Below are positions 43,979 through 53,162 of a stretch of 64,000 nucleotides of DNA, one piece after another. Source of the stretch: Eutrophocola sp964503965 (GTDB lineage Bacteria; Pseudomonadota; Gammaproteobacteria; Pseudomonadales; Pseudohongiellaceae); assembly GCA_964503965.1 (NCBI GenBank), contig CAZDCK010000013.1, forward strand, positions 1 through 64,000, read 5' to 3'. Both the position numbers and the translations under genes were made by a program. How positions within the stretch are numbered: position 1 is the first letter of the stretch; each line of letters opens with the position of its first letter. Below the pieces are notes generated by a model, which saw only the letters and a list, made by a program, of their open reading frames with translations, did no database searches and was not told the origin of the DNA.

Positions 43979-45490
43979 ATGAGTGAGAATGAACAGCAGG
44001 GCAGTGCAGGCAGCGATAATACTGATGACAATCGGTTAATTACCCAGCGCCGTGAAAAGCTCAATGCTATCCGTGAAAAACGCAACCCGTTTCCCAATGA
44101 CTTCAGGCGCTCTGATTACGCGGCAGATCTGCAGGCTTCTCATGGTGACAAAGACAAGGAGACGCTTGCCGACGCAGGTATTCCTGCGACGGTGGCAGGA
44201 CGCATCATTCGTCTGCGTGGACCGTTTATTGTAATCCAGGATGTGAGCGGTCAGATTCAACTCTATCTGAACATCAAGGAATTTCCGGATGACGAGCGCA
44301 GTGAAATTAAAAGCTGGGACCTTGGCGATATCATCGGCTGTACAGGGAAGGTTATGCGTACTGACAAGGGAGAACTCAGTATCAGGGTTGAAAGAATTCG
44401 CTTGCTGACCAAATCCCTTCGTCCACTACCAGATAAATACAAGGGACTCACCGATACTGAAGTCAGATATCGTCAGCGTTATGTTGACTTGATTGCCAAT
44501 GAGGAGTCACGACAAACCTTTACTATCCGCTCAGCAATCGTCAGTGCCATACGCGCATTTATGAATGAACGGGAATACATGGAAGTGGAAACACCCATGA
44601 TGCAAGTGATTCCTGGTGGGGCAGTGGCAAGGCCTTTTATCACCTATCACAACTCCCTGGATCAGGATATGTATCTGCGGATTGCCCCGGAGCTTTTCCT
44701 GAAGAGGCTGGTGGTTGGCGGTTTTGAGCGTGTATATGAATTAAACCGTAACTTTCGTAACGAAGGCTTGTCCACTCGCCATAATCCCGAATTCACCATG
44801 CTTGAATTCTACCAGGCCTATGCAGACTACAATGACCTGATCAATATGACCGAGGAAATGCTGCGATCCATTGCACTGAATGTCCTGGGCAGCGGCCAGG
44901 TTATCTATCAGGGCGTCGAACTGGATTTTGAAAAACCATTTGCCCGTGTCAGCCTGACCGGAGCAATCCTGGAGAAGATGACGGACGTCACTGCTGAACA
45001 GTTATCAGATTACGAGAGTGTCAAAAAGATAGCCGAGGATATTGGCATTGAGGTCAAACCGAATTGGGGTAAAGGAAAAATCCAGCTGGAAATTTTTGAG
45101 GCTCGTGTTGAAGAGTCACTGGAACAACCGACATTCATCACGCAATTCCCCACGGAGGTATCGCCTCTGGCGCGCAGGAATGATGACAATCCGGAGATCA
45201 GTGATCGTTTTGAGCTTTTCATTGCTGGTCGGGAAATCGCCAATGGATTTTCCGAGCTTAATGACTCTGAGGACCAGGCAGAACGTTTCCGGGCCCAGGT
45301 TGCCGAGAAGGAAGCCGGTGATGATGAAGCCATGCACTTCGACCAGGATTACATCACGGCCCTGGAATATGGCATGCCACCTACAGCCGGTGAGGGTATA
45401 GGGATTGATCGACTGGTGATGCTCTTCACGGACTCTCCCTCTATTCGGGACGTGCTGCTTTTCCCCCACATGCGTCCGCAGCAGGATTAA
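43979..45490 (+). CDS. lysS: Lysyl-tRNA synthetase, class II
   Basis: A class IIb synthetase of 503 residues from ATG 43979 (a GTG at 43970 is also in frame). It has an N-terminal OB-fold anticodon-binding domain (about 55-160), motif 2 with LNRNFRNEGLSTRHNPEFTM and motif 3 with GIGIDRLVMLF. It charges tRNA-Lys, whose TTT isoacceptor is encoded at 28619-28693. It is downstream of prfB. Confidence 0.97.
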   Translation: MSENEQQGSAGSDNTDDNRLITQRREKLNAIREKRNPFPNDFRRSDYAADLQASHGDKDKETLADAGIPATVAGRIIRLRGPFIVIQDVSGQIQLYLNIKEFPDDERSEIKSWDLGDIIGCTGKVMRTDKGELSIRVERIRLLTKSLRPLPDKYKGLTDTEVRYRQRYVDLIANEESRQTFTIRSAIVSAIRAFMNEREYMEVETPMMQVIPGGAVARPFITYHNSLDQDMYLRIAPELFLKRLVVGGFERVYELNRNFRNEGLSTRHNPEFTMLEFYQAYADYNDLINMTEEMLRSIALNVLGSGQVIYQGVELDFEKPFARVSLTGAILEKMTDVTAEQLSDYESVKKIAEDIGIEVKPNWGKGKIQLEIFEARVEESLEQPTFITQFPTEVSPLARRNDDNPEISDRFELFIAGREIANGFSELNDSEDQAERFRAQVAEKEAGDDEAMHFDQDYITALEYGMPPTAGEGIGIDRLVMLFTDSPSIRDVLLFPHMRPQQD

Positions 45491-45503
45491 TCCTGTCACG
45501 GTG

Positions 45504-46220
45504 ATGGGAAAAAGGAGTGTTAGCGGTGAGAACAATATTCAGCTGGAAGCATCCTGGCTGAATCTGCTGAAAGAAGAGTTCGACGCAGATTATATGCGTT
45601 CACTCAAGACTTTCCTGCAAAGGGAAAAAGCGGCTGGTAAGGAAATTTATCCGCCGGGTAATCTCATCTTCAATGCCCTTGATTCAACGCCAGTGGATAA
45701 GGTCAAAATTGTTATTCTTGGCCAGGACCCCTACCACGGTCCTGGACAGGCCCATGGTCTGTGCTTCTCTGTCCGTCCCGGTGTTGCTGTCCCCCCATCT
45801 CTTCAAAATATCTACAAGGAACTGGCGGCTGATCTGGGGATACCTCCAGCGGGTCATGGGTATCTGCAAACCTGGGCAGATCAAGGCGTGTTATTACTCA
45901 ATGCGGTGCTCACTGTTGAAAAATCCAAAGCTGCCTCGCATCAGGGAAAGGGGTGGGAGAGTTTTACTGGCAGAATCATTTCCCTGCTAAATGAGCGCCG
46001 GGAAAATCTGGTATTTATGCTGTGGGGTAGCTACGCGCAGGAAAAAGGCCGGATTATTGACCGCAACAGACATTTGGTACTGCAATCCACCCATCCCTCG
46101 CCATTATCGGCGCATCGGGGTTTTCTCGGATGCCGTCACTTTTCACAGGCCAATGCGTATCTGCAGGAGCATGCTTTTGAAACGGTAAATTGGCGATTGC
46201 CTAAAACACCGGAAGGGTAA
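45504..46220 (+). CDS. ung: Uracil-DNA glycosylase
   Basis: A family 1 UDG of 238 residues that removes uracil from DNA. The water-activating Asp75 is in LGQDPYHGPGQAHGLCFSV and the catalytic His197 in STHPSPLSAHRGF. The length is normal. The ATG at 45504 is preferred over GTG 45501. It starts 13 bp after lysS and is convergent with queD. Confidence 0.97.
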   Translation: MGKRSVSGENNIQLEASWLNLLKEEFDADYMRSLKTFLQREKAAGKEIYPPGNLIFNALDSTPVDKVKIVILGQDPYHGPGQAHGLCFSVRPGVAVPPSLQNIYKELAADLGIPPAGHGYLQTWADQGVLLLNAVLTVEKSKAASHQGKGWESFTGRIISLLNERRENLVFMLWGSYAQEKGRIIDRNRHLVLQSTHPSPLSAHRGFLGCRHFSQANAYLQEHAFETVNWRLPKTPEG

Positions 46221-46294
46221 AAAGGCATATACTAAAACAATGCCCGGTCAATGCGCTCCAGGACTAATTCCTGCTTAGCCTTCAACCCAGGGCC

Positions 46295-46651
46295 TCAATC
46301 CCCTTCGTAAATACATCCACTAGTACAGGTTTCACTGATGACCAGCCTGGACAATATCGGTAAATCCTTTTTAAGGCGCTGCCATAACCAGCGTGCAATG
46401 TTTTCACTGGTGGGATTTTCCAGCCCTGCAATCTCGTTCAGATAATAATGGTCCAGTTCACGAATGATCGGGTCTACAACGGCCGAAATTTCTGAAAAGT
46501 CGACAATCCAGCCCAGATGCGCATCAGGTTCTCCCGAAACATGCACCTCAACACTGTAGGAATGCCCATGTAAACGGGCACACTTGTGACCTTCCGGGAC
46601 ATTGGGAAGACGGTGTGCAGCTTCAAATGTAAATCGCTTGAATATATCCAT
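46295..46651 (-). CDS. queD: 6-carboxy-tetrahydropterin synthase QueD
   Basis: A T-fold enzyme of 118 residues that turns dihydroneopterin triphosphate into 6-carboxytetrahydropterin, the substrate of QueE. The zinc histidines are His13 (FEAAHRLP), His28 and His30 (RLHGHSY), with catalytic Cys24. The WIVDFSEI and LDHYYLNE motifs are present. It is unlinked to queE-queC at 27-28 kb. Confidence 0.95.
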   Translation of the reverse strand: MDIFKRFTFEAAHRLPNVPEGHKCARLHGHSYSVEVHVSGEPDAHLGWIVDFSEISAVVDPIIRELDHYYLNEIAGLENPTSENIARWLWQRLKKDLPILSRLVISETCTSGCIYEGD

Positions 46652-46749
46652 AATGCCTGGCCTGTATTTCGGCTCGGGATGGTAACGAGAGCCCGGTGTT
46701 ATGTACAGTGCTTTTGCATATAATAACTGAGCCTTGAAAAGAGAATCTG

Positions 46750-49140
46750 ATGCACCCGACTCAACTAGTCATAAAGTTTCTTAAGAGACTCAAATTTGAG
46801 CTGCTCAGGGGTTCGAGGTTGCCAGTCTTTCTGGGCCTGCTGGCAACCATGCTCACCATTATGATGTATGTCAGCAACCAGCCCTTTATCAGTAATTTGC
46901 TCACTCGCATGGATAACATGGTGTTTGACCAGCGTTTCGAACTCATGCTTGAGCCCCCCCGGGAAACAGAACACAGTATTGTCGTCATTGATGTCAACCA
47001 GCGCAGCCTGGCTGAAATTGGCCAGTGGCCATGGTCCAGGCGTTTGCTGGGCCAGCTGGTTGAAAAGCTCACAGACTATGGCGCGCTAGTGATCGGGTGG
47101 GACTTCCTGTTTCCCGAACATGAACGCAATATTACCGGGGAGTTGCGACGGGCTATTGAATCTGGTGATGGCGGTCAGTTCATTGACATAATGCCCAGGC
47201 TGAATGAACTGCAGGGAGTCCTTGATGGAGACAGGGTATTTGCGGAAAGTATGCAAATCACAGATGTGGTCCTGGGATTTTCCTTCAAGCCCAATGAGTT
47301 TTTGCAGTACGGCACTTTACCTGAGCCTATAATCCCTATTGACGACACACTTGCCAATAGTCTGGCTATTCCCAATATGCAGGGATACGAGGCGAATGTG
47401 GATGTTCTGCAATCCGCAGCCAGGGGAGGAGGGTTTATTGATAATCTTCCTGATATTGATGGTGTTATCCGCCGATCCCCGCTGGTTTTCCGTTACCAGA
47501 ACAATCTTTATCCCTCGCTGGCACTGGACATGGCGCGTCTTTACTACTTTGAGGAAAACTTCAGCCTCGTCACGGAAGAGGTGCCGGGCACTTCACGGCG
47601 AGAGATGACCGGTATCAAGATGGGGCAAGTGTTCATCCCCACTGATGGTCTGGGACAGGTAATTGTTCCTTACATAGGTGAGTCCCAGCTCGGACAGGGT
47701 GATACCTATCCATATATAAGCGCCATAGATGTGCTTAATGACACGCTCTCGGAAGACGATGAGAATTCATTGTTTAACAGCCTTGTATTTATTGGTTCCA
47801 CGGCAACAGGATTGTACGATTTGCGCTCGACTCCCATGGAGAATATTTACCCCGGGGTTGAGGTACATGCGAACATACTCAATGCCATCCTCAAATCAGC
47901 ACCGACATTCACTGTTGACACGATAGAGGAAAATACCGGAGCCAGGTCAGGGCTTGATGCCATGATTTCCGACCTGACTGCTGCCCGTATAGATCCTTTC
48001 CCATCCAGACCAGACTGGCAGGAAGGGGCGGTGATACTGGTCCTGTTTGTTTCCGGGTTATTCCTGTCATTTGTTTACCCCTTACTGGGACCAGCACTGT
48101 TGATGTTGTTCAGCCTCACATTCATGCTTGGGCTAACAGCCCTGAACTTTAAACTATGGGCAGATTACAACCTGGATGTGTCTCTGGTTATCCTGCTTTT
48201 TCTGATTCTGCTGCTGACCGTGATAAACCTTGGCTACGGGTTCCTGAAGGAAGGACTCAACAAAAAGGCCATCAAGGGTATGTTTGACCAGTACGTTCCA
48301 CCGGCTCATATTGATGCCATGGTTAATGATCCTGACAACTATAATTTCGAAGGTGAAAGCAAGGAACTGAGTGTACTGTTTTCCGATATCAGGAACTTCA
48401 CGAGTATTTCCGAATCACTGGATGCGGCCCAGCTCAAGACCATGCTCAATGATTTTTTCACTCCAATTACAGGCATCATTTTTGATTATAACGGGACCAT
48501 CGACAAGTATGTGGGCGATATGGTGATGGCCTTCTGGGGAGCTCCGCTGGATGATCCCAATCATCGACAGCATGCTGTGCTGGCTGCACTGAAAATGCAG
48601 GAGTGTGTTGAATCCCTGAAACCGGAATTCAGGGAAAGAGGGCTTCCTGAAGTCAATATTGGGGTCGGTATCAATTCCGGGTTTATGAATGTGGGGGATA
48701 TGGGATCGACTTACAGGCGTTCCTATACAGTGTTGGGTGATGCCGTAAATTTGGGTTCTCGCCTGGAAGGCATTACCAAGGTCTATGGGGCCAAAATACT
48801 TATTGGCGAGGATACCTATGACCATCTTGAAGGATTTCTGTGCCGTCTGGTTGACAAGGTCCAGGTAAAAGGAAAGGAAGAGTCGATACGTATTTACCAG
48901 CCTCTGGGTGAAGAAAAACACATGTCCGGGGAGCTGATAGCACTGGTGGATCAATATCACAGGGCCCATGCAAAATATGTTGGGCAGGACTGGGATGAAG
49001 CTGAAAAAATGTTCCTTGCACTTAAGGAATGCGATCCGCAAACCATGCTTTATGATGTCTACCTGGAGCGTATCCCTAACCTTAGAGAGCAAATTCTTTC
49101 TCCTGACTGGGATGGCACTTTCCGTCATACCTCGAAGTAG
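46750..49140 (+). CDS. CHASE2-domain class III adenylate cyclase
   Basis: A membrane signalling enzyme of 796 residues. An N-terminal helix (about 22-42) leads to an extracytoplasmic CHASE2 sensor (about 50-395), then three membrane helices (about 415-505) and a class III cyclase domain (about 535-715). Metal-binding Asp546 (LFSDIRNF) and Asp590 (DKYVGD) are present, with Lys586 as the base-selecting residue and Asn667/Arg671 in VNLGSRLE. Thr660 replaces the usual second base-recognition Asp, which points to class IIIb ATP cyclases. A helical tail of about 80 residues follows. The gene stands alone; the signal sensed is unknown. Confidence 0.9.
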   Translation: MHPTQLVIKFLKRLKFELLRGSRLPVFLGLLATMLTIMMYVSNQPFISNLLTRMDNMVFDQRFELMLEPPRETEHSIVVIDVNQRSLAEIGQWPWSRRLLGQLVEKLTDYGALVIGWDFLFPEHERNITGELRRAIESGDGGQFIDIMPRLNELQGVLDGDRVFAESMQITDVVLGFSFKPNEFLQYGTLPEPIIPIDDTLANSLAIPNMQGYEANVDVLQSAARGGGFIDNLPDIDGVIRRSPLVFRYQNNLYPSLALDMARLYYFEENFSLVTEEVPGTSRREMTGIKMGQVFIPTDGLGQVIVPYIGESQLGQGDTYPYISAIDVLNDTLSEDDENSLFNSLVFIGSTATGLYDLRSTPMENIYPGVEVHANILNAILKSAPTFTVDTIEENTGARSGLDAMISDLTAARIDPFPSRPDWQEGAVILVLFVSGLFLSFVYPLLGPALLMLFSLTFMLGLTALNFKLWADYNLDVSLVILLFLILLLTVINLGYGFLKEGLNKKAIKGMFDQYVPPAHIDAMVNDPDNYNFEGESKELSVLFSDIRNFTSISESLDAAQLKTMLNDFFTPITGIIFDYNGTIDKYVGDMVMAFWGAPLDDPNHRQHAVLAALKMQECVESLKPEFRERGLPEVNIGVGINSGFMNVGDMGSTYRRSYTVLGDAVNLGSRLEGITKVYGAKILIGEDTYDHLEGFLCRLVDKVQVKGKEESIRIYQPLGEEKHMSGELIALVDQYHRAHAKYVGQDWDEAEKMFLALKECDPQTMLYDVYLERIPNLREQILSPDWDGTFRHTSK

Positions 49141-49218
49141 GCAGCAGTTGGAAAACAACAACGCTGGAGTTATTGACATGACCGGATAAGTGGGTAAAAT
49201 GCGCAGCCTTAGCGCTTT

Positions 49219-49294
49219 GGGTGAATAGCTCAGCTGGGAGAGCGTCGCCCTTACAAGGCGAATGTCGGGGGTTCAAGTCCCTCTTCACCCACCA
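49219..49294 (+). tRNA. tRNA-Val (TAC)
   Basis: A 76-nt cloverleaf with acceptor stem GGGTGAA/TTCACCC, T arm GGTTCAAGTCC and encoded CCA. The anticodon loop CTTACAA gives anticodon TAC. Confidence 0.97.
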
Positions 49295-49319
49295 AAGTGC
49301 GCTATTCCAATCATTCTAT

Positions 49320-49396
49320 GGACCGGTAGTTCAGCTGGTTAGAATGCCGGCCTGTCACGCCGGAGGTCGCGGGTTCGAGTCCCGTCCGGTCCGCCA
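49320..49396 (+). tRNA. tRNA-Asp (GTC)
   Basis: A 77-nt cloverleaf with acceptor stem GGACCGG/CCGGTCC, T arm GGTTCGAGTCC and encoded CCA. The anticodon loop CTGTCAC gives anticodon GTC. It lies 25 bp after tRNA-Val and is probably cotranscribed with it. No obvious terminator hairpin follows. Confidence 0.97.
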
Positions 49397-49573
49397 TTTA
49401 TTTTCCTTGCTCCTTACCCTGTTTTACGTCTTACAGCGTTTTCTGATGTGCCCCTGTTTATAGATATCAATCCTCTTCGGCTAGTGTTTGCTGATGAATT
49501 AATTCGCCTGCTCCAGTCAACCAGTGACACTGTAGTGCGTTAACTACATGGAGACCTGTGACAGGAGGATGTG

Positions 49574-49948
49574 ATGAATAAAATTATCGCTGTAACAATA
49601 TTTTTGTCCCTGTTGGTGGCATGCCGACAGGTGGATGAGTTCACCGGTAACAGGCCTATAGTAGATACCAGGGGGGTCAACCCCAAGGCTTATGAAGCTG
49701 ATCTTGACGACTGCTATGTCCTTGCTGACGATGTCCAGGCCAGTCGTAAAGTAGCAACGGCGACAACCACGGGTGCGGTCGGTGGTGGTGTTATCGGTGC
49801 GGCAGCAGGTAACAGTAATACTGCCAGGAAAGGAGCTGGTATTGGTGCAGTTACAGGGGTTTTAAGGGGAGCTGCATCAGTCATTCATGAACGTCAGCAG
49901 GTTCTCAGGAACTGCCTTGCTGGCAGGGGGTATATTGTCCTGAATTGA
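49574..49948 (+). CDS. Small glycine-zipper lipoprotein
   Basis: This 124-residue protein has a signal peptide and lipobox-like LLVAC, so it is probably a lipoprotein of the envelope. The central region TGAVGGGVIGAAAG and GAGIGAVTGVLRGAAS is a glycine zipper of the type that packs in membranes. Conserved cysteines in DDCYVLAD and NCLAGRGY resemble the SlyB/YMGG-like family. The ATG at 49574 has a perfect AGGAGG six bases upstream. The function is unknown. Confidence 0.8.
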   Translation: MNKIIAVTIFLSLLVACRQVDEFTGNRPIVDTRGVNPKAYEADLDDCYVLADDVQASRKVATATTTGAVGGGVIGAAAGNSNTARKGAGIGAVTGVLRGAASVIHERQQVLRNCLAGRGYIVLN

Positions 49949-50034
49949 AATATTGATATGAATGACCCTTAATGAACGGGATTGTTTCCTGGTATGCAGA
50001 CACTTCATAATGGTCATTTTGCCGGGATTCCGTC

Positions 50035-50937
50035 ATGCAGCTGAGTGATTTCACTTATTCCGATATTCCTGTCCAGCCAGTGTATGACCGCTTCCTGGAG
50101 GACAATGGCGTAAGGCTCTCAATTCTCAGATTAGACCTGGTGCACCCCCTCATTTCCGGGAACAAGTGGTTCAAGCTCAAATTTAACCTGCAACAGGCCT
50201 TGGAATCGGGAAAGAAGACAATCCTGAGTTTCGGAGGAGCCTGGTCCAATCACCTCCATGCCCTAGCGCATGCCGGAGTGCTTTTCGGTTTTAACACCAT
50301 AGGAATAGTAAGGGGTGAGCTCGATGGCACCCTGACACCCTGTCTGCAGGATGCTGAACGCGCAGGAATGACTCTCCAAGGTATCCCGAGGCAGCGTTAT
50401 GCACATAAAGAGGATAAGTCACTATTGGCTGACCTGGAGCAGGAACATGGTGATTTTTTCCTTGTGCCGGAGGGAGGTGCTAATAGGGCAGGTGCAGCCG
50501 GTTGTAGCGAAATCAATACCCTGTATTCCCATGACGATTTTGACTATATTTGTGTTGCCTGTGGCACTGGTACAACCCTGACGGGTTTGCTGCAAACCGC
50601 TACCAGTCCAGTTCTGGGTTTCCAGGTGCTCAAGGGGAGTGGGTATCTGGAAAATGAGGTGCGACGCCAATTGGCCGAGTATGGGTTCGAGGCCAGAACC
50701 TCATGGTCTGTTAATGACCAGTTCCATTTTGGTGGTTATGCACGGTCGAATTGCCAGCTTATGAAATTTATCCAGGATTTCAAAGTGTGCACTGGTATAG
50801 AACTTGAACCTGTCTATTCAGGCAAAATGGTGTATGGCATTTATGAGCTAATCAAAAAAAGGGATTTTTTCCCACAAAATTGCAGTATACTGTTAATACA
50901 TGGCGGAGGGTTGCAGGGCTTAAGAGGCTACCTTTAG
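50035..50937 (+). CDS. PLP-dependent enzyme, ACC deaminase/D-cysteine desulfhydrase family
   Basis: A fold-type II PLP enzyme of 300 residues. The Schiff-base lysine is in ISGNKWFKLKFNL, the substrate loop is FGGAWSNHLHALA, and the phosphate-binding loop is ACGTGTTLTG. Members include 1-aminocyclopropane-1-carboxylate deaminase and D-cysteine desulfhydrase; which activity applies cannot be read from the sequence. It is followed by a very AT-rich 58-bp gap and the metallopeptidase gene. Confidence 0.85.
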   Translation: MQLSDFTYSDIPVQPVYDRFLEDNGVRLSILRLDLVHPLISGNKWFKLKFNLQQALESGKKTILSFGGAWSNHLHALAHAGVLFGFNTIGIVRGELDGTLTPCLQDAERAGMTLQGIPRQRYAHKEDKSLLADLEQEHGDFFLVPEGGANRAGAAGCSEINTLYSHDDFDYICVACGTGTTLTGLLQTATSPVLGFQVLKGSGYLENEVRRQLAEYGFEARTSWSVNDQFHFGGYARSNCQLMKFIQDFKVCTGIELEPVYSGKMVYGIYELIKKRDFFPQNCSILLIHGGGLQGLRGYL

Positions 50938-50995
50938 TTTATTTTATATTTATCATATAGTTGTATTTCATATTTAAAGCTTTTTCGTGATATAG

Positions 50996-53125
50996 ATGAT
51001 TGTCCATTTGTGGAGACAGGTCGCTAAAAAATTGGTCGGGCAAGCACTTTGCCTGGCTTATTTGCTGGTATGTGCTGTTTTCCCCGCTTTTGGACAGGGT
51101 GTCGTCTGGACACTGGATACATCCCTTGCAACACCCACGGGCACCCTGGATGTCGAGGCTCTTCAGACTCTTGAGGATGAGAAAAGCTTTCTGTTGAGTG
51201 TGGACGATGTTTCCCAATATACCATCAAAATTGAACAGTCCGCCCTGATGTCCAATGGAGACCGCAGCTGGCATGGTTCGATTGTTGGCACGGGGCTGGA
51301 TTATGCCTTTGTGTCGACTGTCGGCCAGAAAACCGCTCACTTCATCCTGACGTCACCCTCCGGGATCTTCCAGTTTTTTGGTACCAATACCGGGGGGAAT
51401 CTCTTTTCCGGCGCCTTTAACCGGCTTGAACATGTCAGGGATGATATTCCTGATGTGGATACGATTGTCTGGGGTGAGGGGGCTCGGGACGTTTTTACGT
51501 CAACGCCGCTTTCAATTAATCAATCAGTCTCCAGTGATACAGCTCCTATTGGCTCATGGCTAACTTTTGAGTTGACCTTCGAAAATTTCGGGTCATCGCC
51601 TTTGTCTGACCAGAACGTCGATATTTTCTTTGTTCTTGAAAATACGGAGCTTCCGGTTTTGCCTCCTGGCTGCCAGATTGCTGAATCTACCGACCTGCAG
51701 CCCGTTCTGCATTGTTTGTTGGGGGAGTTCGCCGCAGGACAGGTCAAGCAGTTGTCGTTTACCGTGAATACCTCGGAAGCATCCTATCCGCTGGTTTACA
51801 GTACTGCAGTGGCCGGGGATTTTCGCAGCGATGTCATCGTTGAGATATTCCAGGATGTACGCAGCGACCAGGATGGCGACGGGATTTCGGATTTCAATGA
51901 AAACCTTCTTGGCCTGGATGACACGAATGGCCTGGATGCCGAGCAGGAAAAGGAGGCCATTATAGATGTCCTGGTGGCTTACACGCCGGAGGTAGATTCG
52001 GTCTATGACGGCGAGGTAACGACCAGGATAAACCAGTTATTCAATGTTGCGAACAGGATTTTTGAAGACAGCCACACAGGCATTGTTTTACGGCCAGTGG
52101 GGATTCATAAAATCAATTATACGCCGTCGGCGGCTCTTGAAGATGATCTGTATTCCCTGACCATTGCTGAAGGGGAGGCATTTGCAAACCTTGGACGCCG
52201 AAGAGCCCTTTTTGGCGGAGACCTTGTGGTTCTGTTTCGGACAGGGGAGGTCAATGGCCTCTGTGGTCTTGCGAATCTTGTAGGCAAAGGCACCGAGGGA
52301 GACTTTTCAGCCCAGTACCATCGCGACTTTGCTTTTTCCGTGATCAATATTGACTGTATGGATGACAGTGTACTGGCCCATGAAGTGGGTCATAACCTTG
52401 GGCTCATTCACTCACGTCGTGAAGAATCAGGTGGTGGCACACTGCCTTCTTCCTCTGGATATGGCGTAGACACCCGCTTTGTTACCGTGATGGCGTTTCC
52501 GGATGATTTCGATGTGGTTAACAGGCTCTACCGATTTTCAGACCCAAGTCGTTTATGTGGACCCTTTGCCTGTGGTGAGGAGGCCGATATGCCTGACACG
52601 GGTGCTGATGCTGTTGCCACGCTGAATCTGGTCAAGCATCAGGCAGCGGCCTTTTATCCATCCCAGGAAAGCAGAATCCGCAACCTGAAAGCGGTTTCCA
52701 GTAAGGAAGGCGCGGTGTCGGTCTCGTTGGGTTTGGCAGCTTATACGGGTAACAGCAATGACTTTTCAACACATGTGAACAGTGATGACAGGGTAACCCT
52801 GCGCATGAAGATAAGGCCATTACCTAGACAGCTTGGCAAACGCTTTGTGACCCATCTGGTTGCGGTTAGTGGTAATAACAGTTTCTTCCAGATTAATGAA
52901 GAGGGAGAATTTTCATCCTGGAATGGCTCATTAAATACGCTAACTCCCATGGGGGGGAGCAGGCGTTTTTCAGGGGCTGAACTGTTCGATGTGGTGGAAG
53001 TTTTGAAGCCGGGGTCCGCGAGAATAAGCGACAGTACCCTGAGACTCTTCGTTGCTTACCGTATGGTGGAAACGGGTGAACTGGTCTACGGAGCCACTCC
53101 CTACTCACTGACTATCAGTCAATAA
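50996..53125 (+). CDS. Secreted metzincin-type metallopeptidase
   Basis: An exported zinc protease of 709 residues. After a signal peptide (about 1-33, ending AFGQ) come a propeptide-like region (about 35-160, with NGDRSWHGSIVG), a DUF11/CARDB-like beta domain (about 175-285), a calcium-binding DQDGDGISDFNENLLGLD segment (about 290-307) and a reprolysin-like catalytic domain (about 320-540). The metzincin motif is HEVGHNLGLIH (462-472), with a Met-turn at Met499 (VTVMAF). A C-terminal beta domain (about 560-709) follows. It probably digests external protein; the substrate is unknown. Confidence 0.88.
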   Translation: MIVHLWRQVAKKLVGQALCLAYLLVCAVFPAFGQGVVWTLDTSLATPTGTLDVEALQTLEDEKSFLLSVDDVSQYTIKIEQSALMSNGDRSWHGSIVGTGLDYAFVSTVGQKTAHFILTSPSGIFQFFGTNTGGNLFSGAFNRLEHVRDDIPDVDTIVWGEGARDVFTSTPLSINQSVSSDTAPIGSWLTFELTFENFGSSPLSDQNVDIFFVLENTELPVLPPGCQIAESTDLQPVLHCLLGEFAAGQVKQLSFTVNTSEASYPLVYSTAVAGDFRSDVIVEIFQDVRSDQDGDGISDFNENLLGLDDTNGLDAEQEKEAIIDVLVAYTPEVDSVYDGEVTTRINQLFNVANRIFEDSHTGIVLRPVGIHKINYTPSAALEDDLYSLTIAEGEAFANLGRRRALFGGDLVVLFRTGEVNGLCGLANLVGKGTEGDFSAQYHRDFAFSVINIDCMDDSVLAHEVGHNLGLIHSRREESGGGTLPSSSGYGVDTRFVTVMAFPDDFDVVNRLYRFSDPSRLCGPFACGEEADMPDTGADAVATLNLVKHQAAAFYPSQESRIRNLKAVSSKEGAVSVSLGLAAYTGNSNDFSTHVNSDDRVTLRMKIRPLPRQLGKRFVTHLVAVSGNNSFFQINEEGEFSSWNGSLNTLTPMGGSRRFSGAELFDVVEVLKPGSARISDSTLRLFVAYRMVETGELVYGATPYSLTISQ

Positions 53126-53162
53126 GTCTGGTATTTGGAAGAAATGCACCTGTAAAAAGATC

